Origin: an uncultured Faecalibacterium sp.
GTDB lineage: Bacteria > Bacillota > Clostridia > Oscillospirales > Ruminococcaceae
Reading direction: 5' to 3'
DNA length: 20,945 bases
Assembly (NCBI GenBank): GCA_934525405.1
Contig: CAKSZF010000019.1
Span: forward strand, 1 to 20,945
The position numbers and the translations under genes were made by a program. This document shows positions 6,888 through 13,721 of this stretch, piece by piece; the stretch's first letter is position 1; the number at the start of each line of letters is the position of its first letter. The notes beneath the pieces were generated by a model, which was given only the letters and a program-made list of their open reading frames with translations, made no database searches and was not told the DNA's origin.

Positions 6888-8800
6888 GCAGCGTACTTGC
6901 TGGCAGCTGCACCGGCAATGCGGCCAAAGACAGTAAAGTCGGCCACAGCGTTGCCGCCCAGACGGTTTGCACCGTGCACGCCGCCGGTCACCTCACCTGC
7001 TGCGAACAGGCCGGGGATCACAGAGCCGTCAGCCTTCAGCACCTCGGTGTTGGTGTTGATCTTCAGGCCGCCCATGGTGTGGTGCACACCTGCGGTGACC
7101 TTGATGGCGTAGTAGGGAGCGGTATCCAGAGCCTTTGCAAAGCTGGTGCGGCCAAAGTCGGGATCGTTCTTAGCCTCAACGTAGCCGTTCCAGGTCTTCA
7201 TGGTCTCGGCAAAAGCAGCCTCGTCCACGCCCATGGCCTTTGCCAGTTCCTCGTAGGTCTGGCCGGTCACAGTGTAGCCCTTCTTGATGTAGCCCTGAAT
7301 GACGCTGGAAGCATCAGCCATAGCCTGATCCACAACCAGCCAGCTGTAGCTGCCGGTCTGAGCGATCTCGGCAGCGGAGACCACGTCACGGGTGCCCACT
7401 TCGTCGATGAAGCGCTTGCCCTCGGCGTTGATCAGCACAGCGCCGTCGCCGCGCAGACCCTCGGTGATCAGGGCAGCAGTGTTAGCCTCCACGGTGGGGT
7501 GGATCTGGATCTGATCCATGTCCACAGTGTCAGCGCCCACAGCGGTAGCCATCTCAATGCCCTGACCCTGTGCGCCTGCGGCGTTGGTGGTCATAAAGCC
7601 CTTCAGCTCGGGCTTGTACTCGGTGACCATGTCCAGATTTGCGCCGAAGCCGCCGGTGGTCAGCACCACAGCCTTGGCGTTCACGGTGATGGTCTCGCCG
7701 GTGGAACCGGTGGCCTTCACGCCCACAACGGCGCCGTTTGCATCGGTCAGCAGCTCGGTAGCGGTGGTGTTCAGCAGGGTCTGCACGCCGGCTTTGTCGC
7801 AGTTCTCCTGCAGCAGGGGGATCATGTAAGAGCCCACGGAAACGGTCTTGCCCTCATCATTCACGGGGCGGTGGATACGCTTGACGGATGCGCCGCCGAA
7901 GCTGGAAACGCTGTGCAGGGTGATGCCGTGCTCGTCCAGCCAGTCGATGGCGTCAGCGCTGTTAGAGCACAGAGTCTCCACCAGAGCGGGGTCGTTGATG
8001 CCCTTGCCGCCGATCATGGTGTCCAGCTCCATCAGCTCCACAGAGTCGAAGTAGCCCTTGGGGTCTGCCTGATAAGCTGCCCACTGCTCGGAGACGGTCT
8101 TTGCCAGAGCGGTGATGGTAGCATTGTCGGCGTACTTTTCGGCAGCGGTCTTCAGGGTCTTTTCCACGCCTGCGGACTCGCCGAACTCGTTCTCGTCCTG
8201 ATACACGGTCTTGCCGGCGTTCATGCCGCCGGTAGCGCGCACGGAGTTGCCGCCCACCATGGGCTGGCTCTCCAGAATGACCACGCTCTTGCCCTCGGCA
8301 GCAGCAGTGATGGCAGCAGTCATACCTGCACCGCCTGCACCCACGATGGCAATGTCTGCGTCAATGGTAGAGTCCTCGGCCTTGGTCGTGTCGGCCTTGA
8401 CCTCGGTCTTGTAGTCATCAGCGTTCAGGCCGGCTGCGACCAGAGCGGCAGCAGCAGCCTCCTTGATGGCGTCGGAGGTGATGGTTGCAGTGGCCACGCC
8501 GTCCACGGCAATGCTGCCGCTCTCGGCAATCTCGCCGGGCAGCTGCTCCAGAGCCATAGTGCCGATGCCGGGGGTCTCGTCCTTACCCTCGGCGGTGCAG
8601 CCGGTGATCTTGCCGTCGGTCAGGGTCAGCGTAACGGTAACATCGCCGCCCATGCCCTTTGCAGTGCCGGTAAACTCGCCGGACACGCCTGCGGTGGAGG
8701 AGGCAGGCTTGCTGCCGCAGCCGTAGCCCAACAGGCTGACGCTTACAACAGCCGCCATGGCCAGCGCAGCCACGCTCTTGCGGATCTGATTCTTTTTCAT
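6884..8800 (-). CDS. Exported FMN-binding/FAD-dependent fumarate-reductase-like flavoprotein
   Basis: This is a 638-residue protein; AAGGAAG lies about 8 bases before the chosen ATG. Residues 1-28 are a lipoprotein-like signal ending at C28, with an unusual lipobox (LLGYGC). An FMN-binding domain (about 40-125) carries DGVATAT (100-106), which resembles the ApbE flavinylation motif, with T106 as the likely FMN site. The FAD domain starts with VGAGGAG (153-159). Aligned by eye to Shewanella flavocytochrome c fumarate reductase, the active-site set is present: H434 (HPT), T446/E447, R450, R471 (TRD), the H573/H574 pair (HHTMGG) and R613 (HGANRLGG). The spacing matches the known H365/T377/E378/R381/R402/H504/R544 set. 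L444 replaces the methionine of fumarate reductases, so the acceptor may be fumarate or another enoate such as urocanate or a cinnamate. There is no heme domain; the electron source is probably a flavin relay. Confidence 0.9.
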   Translation of the reverse strand: MKKNQIRKSVAALAMAAVVSVSLLGYGCGSKPASSTAGVSGEFTGTAKGMGGDVTVTLTLTDGKITGCTAEGKDETPGIGTMALEQLPGEIAESGSIAVDGVATATITSDAIKEAAAAALVAAGLNADDYKTEVKADTTKAEDSTIDADIAIVGAGGAGMTAAITAAAEGKSVVILESQPMVGGNSVRATGGMNAGKTVYQDENEFGESAGVEKTLKTAAEKYADNATITALAKTVSEQWAAYQADPKGYFDSVELMELDTMIGGKGINDPALVETLCSNSADAIDWLDEHGITLHSVSSFGGASVKRIHRPVNDEGKTVSVGSYMIPLLQENCDKAGVQTLLNTTATELLTDANGAVVGVKATGSTGETITVNAKAVVLTTGGFGANLDMVTEYKPELKGFMTTNAAGAQGQGIEMATAVGADTVDMDQIQIHPTVEANTAALITEGLRGDGAVLINAEGKRFIDEVGTRDVVSAAEIAQTGSYSWLVVDQAMADASSVIQGYIKKGYTVTGQTYEELAKAMGVDEAAFAETMKTWNGYVEAKNDPDFGRTSFAKALDTAPYYAIKVTAGVHHTMGGLKINTNTEVLKADGSVIPGLFAAGEVTGGVHGANRLGGNAVADFTVFGRIAGAAASKYAA

Positions 8801-8849
8801 TGTTTCTTCCTTCTTACTTTGGGTTGCTTGTGTTCGGATATCTATCAGC

Positions 8850-8887
8850 AAAAAAAGGGGAGCTGCTCATTCGGAAAGCAGCTCCCC
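8850..8887 (-). terminator. Intrinsic terminator after the GGGtGRT gene
   Basis: A stem of GGGGAGCTGC (8857-8866) with 8878-8887 has an 11-nt loop. On the minus strand it is followed by seven T. It lies about 20 bp after the GGGtGRT stop and only 50 bp before the flavoprotein start, so leakage could feed the downstream genes. Confidence 0.92.
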
Positions 8888-8908
8888 TCGCTGAAACTTA
8901 GGAAAGAC

Positions 8909-9907
8909 TTAGGCGTTAGCCTGAGCTGCAGCAACAGCGCAGGCGACGGTAGCGCCGACCATGGGGTTGTTGCCCATGCCGATCAGACCCATCATCTCAA
9001 CGTGTGCGGGCACAGAAGAAGAGCCTGCGAACTGAGCATCACCGTGCACGCGGCCCAGAGAGTCGGTCAGGCCGTAGCTTGCGGGACCTGCAGCCACGTT
9101 ATCGGGGTGCAGGGTACGACCGGTGCCGCCGCCGGAAGCAACGGAGAAGTACTTCTTGCCGTTCTCGATAGCCCACTTCTTGTAGGTACCGGCAACCAGA
9201 TGCTGGAAGCGGACGGGGTTGGTGGAGTTGCCGGTGATGGAGCACTGCACGTCCTCCTTCTTCATGATGGCAACGCCTTCCATAACGTCGTTAGCGCCGT
9301 AGCACTTAACGGCTGCACGCTCACCCTCGGAGAAGGGGATCTCCTTGACCACAGTCAGGGTCTGGGTGGGGATATCGTACTCGGTCTGCACATAGGTGAA
9401 GCCGTTGATACGGGAAATGATGTAAGCTGCGTCCTTGCCCAGGCCGTTCAGGATGACGCGCAGGGGGGTCTTGCGGACCTTGTTTGCGGTGCGGGCGATG
9501 CCGATAGCACCCTCAGCAGCAGCAAAGGACTCGTGGCCTGCCAGGAAAGCGAAGCAGGTGGTGTCCTCGCTCAGCAGACGAGCGCCCAGGTTGCCGTGGC
9601 CCAGACCGACCTGACGCTGCTCAGCAACAGAGCCGGGAATGGTGAAAGCTTCCAGACCCTCACCGATCGCAGCTGCGCACTCGGCAGCGTCGGTCAGGCC
9701 GCGCTTCACAGCGATAGCGGTGCCCAGAGTGTAAGCCCAGACAGCGTTATCAAAGCAGATGGGCTGCACGCCGCGGACGATCTTGTCGCAGTCGATGCCC
9801 TTAGCGAGGAGCATCTCGTTGCAAGCGTCCAGAGACTCCAGACCGTTAGCCTTCAGGCATGCCTCGATTTTAGGCATACGGCGATCCATAGATTCAAAAG
9901 TTGCCAT
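8909..9907 (-). CDS. GGGtGRT family protein
   Basis: This 332-residue soluble protein carries the family signature SVASGGGTGRTLHPDN (GGGTGRT at 259-265). The family is named after that motif, occurs mainly in anaerobes and has no established biochemical activity. The glycine-rich loop suggests nucleotide or phosphate binding, which is inference. Nine cysteines are spread over the protein, with no CxxC-type cluster. AGGAGG lies ten bases before the ATG. The gene starts 18 bp after the NifU-like scaffold gene, and the two form one operon with its own promoter and terminator. That pairing suggests a job in iron-sulfur or sulfur handling. The C-terminal stretch AGSSSVPAHVEMMGLIGMGNNPMVGA is also rich in small residues. 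Confidence 0.9.
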   Translation of the reverse strand: MATFESMDRRMPKIEACLKANGLESLDACNEMLLAKGIDCDKIVRGVQPICFDNAVWAYTLGTAIAVKRGLTDAAECAAAIGEGLEAFTIPGSVAEQRQVGLGHGNLGARLLSEDTTCFAFLAGHESFAAAEGAIGIARTANKVRKTPLRVILNGLGKDAAYIISRINGFTYVQTEYDIPTQTLTVVKEIPFSEGERAAVKCYGANDVMEGVAIMKKEDVQCSITGNSTNPVRFQHLVAGTYKKWAIENGKKYFSVASGGGTGRTLHPDNVAAGPASYGLTDSLGRVHGDAQFAGSSSVPAHVEMMGLIGMGNNPMVGATVACAVAAAQANA

Positions 9908-9925
9908 TGAGTTGTTCCTCCTCTC

Positions 9926-10627
9926 TTATTCCTCACGCGGGTCGATGTACTTCACAGCGCCCTGCTCCTTGCTGAAGCGGCCGTAAGTACCCACGTTCTT
10001 CTCGTAAGCCTCGTTGGGGGTCTTGCCGTGACGGATATCCTCCATCATCTTGCCCAGCTTGACGAACTGATAGCCGATGACCTCATCGTTGGCATCCAGA
10101 GCCAGCTTGTTGATGTAGCCCTCGGTCAGCTCCAGGTAACGGACGCCCTTTTCCTTGGTGGAGAAGATGGTGCCGGTCATGGAACGCAGGCCCTTGCCCA
10201 GGTCGTCCAGACCTGCGCCGATGGGCAGACCGTCCTCAGAGAAAGCGGTCTGGCTGCGGCCGTAGACGATCTGCAGGAACAGCTCGCGCATAGCCACGTT
10301 GATGGCGTCGCACACCAGGTCGGTGTTCAGAGCTTCCAGAATGGTCTTGCCGGGCAGGATCTCGCCTGCCATAGCAGCAGAGTGGGTCATGCCGGAGCAG
10401 CCGATGGTCTCCACCAGAGCCTCTTCGATGACGCCGTTCTTGATGTTCAGGGACAGCTTGCAGGTGCCCTGCTGGGGTGCACACCAGCCCACACCATGGG
10501 TGTAGCCGCTGATGTCCTTGATCTCATAGGCCTTGACCCATGCGCCCTCTTCGGGGATGGGAGCCGGACCATGCTTAGGACCTTTGGTGATCGGGCACAT
10601 ATTCTGTACTTGCTGCGAATAGGTCAT
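9926..10627 (-). CDS. NifU-like iron-sulfur cluster assembly scaffold family protein
   Basis: This 233-residue protein has cysteines at 11, 49, 56, 77 and 106. C56 (QQGTCKL), C77 (TIGCSGMTHSAAM) and C106 (TDLVCDAIN) sit in an order and context like the three ligand cysteines of the NifU/IscU scaffold fold. The protein is longer than IscU (about 130 residues), with about 100 extra C-terminal residues of unknown role. Two ATGs lie six bases apart. AAGGAG is only three bases from the first but nine from the second, so MTYSQQ is chosen. The frame stays open further upstream, but that part overlaps the promoter. Paired with the GGGtGRT gene, it likely holds or passes an Fe-S cluster for an anaerobe-specific target. 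The function is inferred from fold and family. Confidence 0.82.
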   Translation of the reverse strand: MTYSQQVQNMCPITKGPKHGPAPIPEEGAWVKAYEIKDISGYTHGVGWCAPQQGTCKLSLNIKNGVIEEALVETIGCSGMTHSAAMAGEILPGKTILEALNTDLVCDAINVAMRELFLQIVYGRSQTAFSEDGLPIGAGLDDLGKGLRSMTGTIFSTKEKGVRYLELTEGYINKLALDANDEVIGYQFVKLGKMMEDIRHGKTPNEAYEKNVGTYGRFSKEQGAVKYIDPREE

Positions 10628-10772
10628 AATCATACTCTCCTTTTGACAAATGTCGCTTTGGCAGCACAAAACCGCCGCCGCGCCCTGCCGGCACAGCCGC
10701 TGCTCCATACTGCTTGCATCCGAACCGGGTGCGCTGCTCTCTTTCAGCACCTGCACCGGTACTACCACGCAT
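10628..10772 (-). other. Structured 5' leader of the NifU-like/GGGtGRT operon
   Basis: This is an untranslated leader of about 145 nt between the predicted transcription start and the scaffold gene. One clear stem-loop (10725-10759) pairs CCGGTGC with GCACC(C)GG, then has a four-base AGGU bulge, then GCUG with CAGC around an eight-base purine-rich loop. A weaker GC-rich stem is at 10660-10689. No known riboswitch was recognised, and no run of T or sequestered ribosome site is obvious. Confidence 0.45.
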
Positions 10773-10778
10773 GATTTT

Positions 10779-10807
10779 ATTATAGAGAAAACGGACGAAT
10801 TTTGCAA
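10779..10807 (-). promoter_or_regulatory. Promoter of the NifU-like/GGGtGRT operon
   Basis: On the minus strand TTGCAA (10807-10802) and a perfect TATAAT (10784-10779) are spaced by 17 bp. It fits sigma-A well and lies in the only long gap before these genes. Transcription should begin near 10772. Confidence 0.75.
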
Positions 10808-10823
10808 GTCATTTCCTGCAAAA
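10800..10823. promoter_or_regulatory. Candidate operator dyad TTTTGCA-N10-TGCAAAA
   Basis: A perfect 7-bp inverted repeat with a 10-bp spacer fully covers the -35 box of the operon promoter. This is where a repressor dimer would block RNA polymerase. The regulator is not identified. Confidence 0.5.
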
Positions 10824-10868
10824 AGTGCAGCCGGGTTTTACGGTCATCCGGCACTAACTGTCATTTCC
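10808..10868. repeat. Direct repeat GTCATTTCC, two copies 52 bp apart
   Basis: Identical 9-mers lie at 10808-10816 (inside the dyad spacer) and 10860-10868. The 52-bp distance is close to five helical turns, so both would face the same side of the DNA. The second copy is upstream of the promoter. They may be binding sites for one regulator. Confidence 0.4.
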
Positions 10869-10956
10869 ACCGCTTTATACAAAACAGTCGTCAAGTTTTT
10901 GTCAATTCTGCCATAAGCACCGACAAACTTTTTGCAGCCTTTTCTTTTTGCGCGTT

Positions 10957-12150
10957 TCAGCGCGGGTCTTTCTGCACCGGATGCAGTGCCCAAATGGCCG
11001 CAAAACCCGCCGCCGCACCGGCCATGGCAAGCAGGTGCCGCCCGTTTTCCAGCGCCAGCAGGTTGGCTGCAAAGGGGAACGCAAGACTGCCCACGCTTTG
11101 CCCCAGCGCCAGAAAGCCGTAGTTCACCCCGGCATGGGGCAGGCCGAACAGGTCGGTGGAAAGGGCGGGCAGCACCGCCGCCAGTGCCGAGTAGCAGAAG
11201 GTGAGCCCGGCGTAGCACACCACCACCCACCAGCCCCGCGCTGCCCAGAACGCCGCCGACAGCCCAAGGGAAGCCGCAAACAGCCCAAGGTCGGTGGCGC
11301 GGCGTCCAATATGGTCGCTGAGCATGGGCATCAGCATCCGCCCTGCGGCGCTGCCCACGCTGCCCAGTACGATGCTCCACAGCGCAGCGGTCTCGTCCAG
11401 TCCGCGCTCCATGCCCAGTTTTAAGATGATGGGGCTGAACAGCAGCACCGCCGGGGTGGAAAAGCACACTGCGCCCGCGCACAGCCAGTACTGCTTTGTG
11501 CGCAGCATCTGCCCCGGGGAGAGGTCGAGGGTGTTTTTGCCGCTTGGCTGCTGTTTTTTCTGCGGTGGGTCGCTGAGCACCGCGCTGCCCGCAAGGCACA
11601 CCGGCAAAGTGAGCGCACCCAGCGCCCAGAAGGCTCCCCGGATGCCCTGCACCGGGCCAAAGCCCCGCAGCGCCGCCCGGACAAACAGGGTAAGGAACGC
11701 GCCGGAAAGTCCCACTGCCCCGCCGATGACTCCGGTGGCCAGCCCCTTGCGGCCTGCATACCACTTTTGCGCGCAGGACTGGATGGACGGGTACAAAAAG
11801 GCCGTACCCAGCCCCGCCGGAATGCTGAAGGCCAGAAAGAACCCCCACCCTGCCCAGCCCGGCAGAAAGGCCGCTGCAAAAAAGCCGCCGCAGAGTAGGG
11901 CCGTGCCCCACAACGCTGCGCAGCGCGGGCCCTTTTTATCCTGTAAAAAGCCGCCCAGCACACACCCCACCCCAAAGGCGGCGATGAGCAAGGCAAAGGC
12001 GTAGCCCGCCCCCTGCTCCGAAAGGCCGTATTCCTCCATGACCGGCTGCTGAAATACACCCCACGCCGCCGGTAAGCCGGTAAGCACCTGAATGGCTGCC
12101 CCCGCAGCCAGAATCGTCCACGGGTGTTTTGCTGCAAACTGCTGTTTCAT
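10957..12150 (-). CDS. MFS transporter (OxlT/monocarboxylate-type)
   Basis: This 397-residue protein has about 12 hydrophobic segments in two halves, joined by a hydrophilic loop at about 195-227 (DPPQKKQQPSGKN). The loop between TM2 and TM3 has the MFS motif-A form GGFLQDKKGPRC (67-78). The matching loop in the second half reads LSDHIGRRATDL. The early stretch LTGLPAAWGVFQQPVMEEYGLS resembles oxalate:formate antiporter and monocarboxylate carriers, so a small organic anion is a reasonable but unproven substrate. GAGGTG lies about six bases before the ATG. The gene is transcribed away from hisS and appears to be a single-gene unit. No hairpin with a T-run was found after its stop. The gene is GC-rich like its neighbours. 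Confidence 0.87.
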   Translation of the reverse strand: MKQQFAAKHPWTILAAGAAIQVLTGLPAAWGVFQQPVMEEYGLSEQGAGYAFALLIAAFGVGCVLGGFLQDKKGPRCAALWGTALLCGGFFAAAFLPGWAGWGFFLAFSIPAGLGTAFLYPSIQSCAQKWYAGRKGLATGVIGGAVGLSGAFLTLFVRAALRGFGPVQGIRGAFWALGALTLPVCLAGSAVLSDPPQKKQQPSGKNTLDLSPGQMLRTKQYWLCAGAVCFSTPAVLLFSPIILKLGMERGLDETAALWSIVLGSVGSAAGRMLMPMLSDHIGRRATDLGLFAASLGLSAAFWAARGWWVVVCYAGLTFCYSALAAVLPALSTDLFGLPHAGVNYGFLALGQSVGSLAFPFAANLLALENGRHLLAMAGAAAGFAAIWALHPVQKDPR

Positions 12151-12196
12151 ACCTTCACCTCAAAGATTTGTGCAATTTGCGATAGTGTGCCCATTT

Positions 12197-12227
12197 GGAT
12201 TGACAATCCGGCATTATCCTTTATAAT
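12197..12227 (+). promoter_or_regulatory. hisS promoter with a GGATTG-A-CAATCC palindrome over the -35
   Basis: TTGACA (12200-12205) and TATAAT (12222-12227), both perfect, have a 16-bp spacer and lie about 85 bp before hisS. The -35 is embedded in a 13-bp palindrome (12197-12209), which might also affect the divergent MFS gene. The leader then holds a CCCGCCC/GGGCGGG hairpin (12253-12281). Confidence 0.85.
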
Positions 12228-12312
12228 GGTAAAGTACTGAGTTAAAAACGCTCCCGCCCCTTTTCAGGCATCGAGGGCGGGTACAATTTACAGATAGAGA
12301 GGAATTACTGTT

Positions 12313-13554
12313 ATGAAAACACAGGCTTTGAAGGGTATGCGGGACCTGCTGCCCGCTGAGCAGACCCTGCGCGACTACATTCAGGGCAAAATTCTGGAGA
12401 CCTACCGCTCTGCCGGCTTTGAGCGCATCTCCACCCCCATGCTGGAGGATATGGAAAATCTGGACAAGTCCGAGGGCGGCGACAACCTGAACCTGATCTT
12501 CAAGGTGCTCAAGCGCGGCGACAAGCTGACTGCCGCCCTGAACACCGGCGACCCCAAGCAGCTGTCCGACATGGGTCTGCGCTATGACCTCACCCTGCCG
12601 CTGAGCCGCTACTACGCCGCCAACAAGGATAAGCTGCCCAACCCCTTCAAGGTGATCCAGACCGACCGGGTGTTCCGCGCCGAGCGCCCCCAGAAGGGTC
12701 GTCTGCGCGAGTTCGTGCAGTGCGACATCGACATTCTGGGCGATGCCTCCCCCAACGCCGAGGTGGAGCTGATCGACGTGACCACCCGTGCACTGCTGAA
12801 CATCGGCTTTACCGGCTTCACCGTCAACATCAACGACCGCCGCATCCTGCGCGGGATGCTGGAGAGCATGGGCTTTGCCGCCGACACGCTGGATTCCGTC
12901 TGCATCACCTTTGACAAGATGGACAAGATCGGTGCCGAGGGCGTGAAGGCTGAGCTGACCGAGAAGCAGCTGCCGGAAAGCGCCATCCACGCACTGGCAG
13001 ACTTTATTGCCGCCGGGGACGTGACGCTGGACGCCGTAGCTGCCCGCTGCGCCGACCCCGCCATCGCCGACGACCTGAAGTATGTGCTGGCTACCGCCAA
13101 CACGCTGGCTGCCGGACGCTATCAGGTGGCTTACTGCCCCAGTCTGGTGCGCGGTCAGGGCTACTACACCGGCATGGTGTTCGAGGTGACCTGCCCGCAA
13201 TTCAGCGGTGCTGTGGCCGGCGGTGGACGCTATGACAACATGGTGGGCAAGTTCCTTGGCGTGCAGGTGCCCGCCGTGGGCTTCTCCATCGGCTTCGAGC
13301 GGGTGTGCGGCATCCTGCTGGAGCAGGGCTACCAGATCCCCGGTGCAAAGCAGAAGATCGCCCTGCTGTACGGCAAGGACGTTGACTTCCCTGCCGTGCT
13401 GCGCAAGGCCGCCGCGCTGCGCGAGCAGTACAACGTCACCGTGCTGCCGCAGGGCAAAAAGCTGGGCAAGCAGCTGGGTCAGCTGGAAGCCGCAGGCTTT
13501 GCGGGCGCTGCTTTTATGGACAAGGACGAGGTAAAGATCTTCGCCCAGCAGTAA
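12313..13554 (+). CDS. hisS: Histidyl-tRNA synthetase with a short C-terminal domain
   Basis: This 413-residue class II synthetase charges tRNA-His. Motif 1 is near 42-50. Motif 2 is DRVFRAERPQKGRLREFVQCDIDILG (118-143, catalytic R122). The histidine motif VRGQGYYTGMVFEV (279-292) keeps its arginine but has QG where LD is usual. GGGRYDNM (303-310) and motif 3 GFSIGFERV (323-331, R330) follow. The QCDIDI form of motif 2 resembles the archaeal/eukaryotic-like HisRS branch. The anticodon-binding domain (about 347-413) is about 67 residues, roughly 30 shorter than in E. coli HisRS. It stops after DKDEVKIFAQQ, where the last strands would follow. Full active-site motifs argue against HisZ, the inactive paralog. 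AGAGG lies about ten bases before the ATG, and the gene has its own promoter and terminator. Confidence 0.92.
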   Translation: MKTQALKGMRDLLPAEQTLRDYIQGKILETYRSAGFERISTPMLEDMENLDKSEGGDNLNLIFKVLKRGDKLTAALNTGDPKQLSDMGLRYDLTLPLSRYYAANKDKLPNPFKVIQTDRVFRAERPQKGRLREFVQCDIDILGDASPNAEVELIDVTTRALLNIGFTGFTVNINDRRILRGMLESMGFAADTLDSVCITFDKMDKIGAEGVKAELTEKQLPESAIHALADFIAAGDVTLDAVAARCADPAIADDLKYVLATANTLAAGRYQVAYCPSLVRGQGYYTGMVFEVTCPQFSGAVAGGGRYDNMVGKFLGVQVPAVGFSIGFERVCGILLEQGYQIPGAKQKIALLYGKDVDFPAVLRKAAALREQYNVTVLPQGKKLGKQLGQLEAAGFAGAAFMDKDEVKIFAQQ

Positions 13555-13599
13555 CCCGCCCGGGCAAAACCTCTTTGCCCACACCGGAAATTATATTTT

Positions 13600-13647
13600 A
13601 AAAAAGTAGGTCAGAAACGTCTGTGGACGTTTCTGACCTACTTTTTT
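13600..13647 (+). terminator. hisS intrinsic terminator, 22-bp perfect stem
   Basis: Positions 13600-13621 pair perfectly with 13626-13647 around a TGTG loop. Six A begin the stem and six T end it, so it could work in both directions. A smaller hairpin, GGGCAAA/TTTGCCC (13562-13580), sits between it and the hisS stop. Confidence 0.9.
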
Positions 13648-13665
13648 CAGCCGTCACGACACTAA

Positions 13666-13703
13666 AAAAGCAGCCCCGCCGGTGCTCCGGCAGGGCTGCT
13701 TTT
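13666..13703 (-). terminator. glyS intrinsic terminator
   Basis: The stem is AAAAGCAGCCC with GGGCTGCTTTT, then one C-A mismatch, then GCCGG/CCGGC around a TGCT loop. On the minus strand a run of six T follows. It lies 18 bp after the glyS stop. Confidence 0.88.
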
Positions 13704-13721
13704 GTGCATGATAGTGTATTT

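Noticed and set aside
6812..9910. A very long open frame on the plus strand (about 1030 codons) opposite the flavoprotein and GGGtGRT genes.
   Set aside because: It is antisense to two clear genes, crosses a terminator, is built of His/Ala/Gly/Val-rich low-complexity sequence and shows no family motif. It is a codon-bias shadow of GC-rich genes.
10628..10807. A 60-residue N-terminal extension of the NifU-like scaffold.
   Set aside because: The frame is open, but its ATG lies in the -35 box, it has no ribosome site, and its sequence is unlike the family. The well-placed AAGGAG supports MTYSQQ.
10874..10905. A second promoter upstream of the NifU-like operon (TTGACA with TATAAA).
   Set aside because: The spacer would be 20 bp. 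The 17-bp alternative gives TTGTAT, a poor -10, so it is weaker than the site at 10779-10807.
10945..10975. A terminator hairpin GCGC-N6-GCGC at the end of the MFS gene.
   Set aside because: The stem is only 4 bp, overlaps the stop codon, and is followed by A rather than T on the coding strand.
12228..12312. A T-box or attenuator leader for hisS.
   Set aside because: The leader is only about 80 nt, has one GC hairpin without a T-run, and lacks the conserved T-box sequence.
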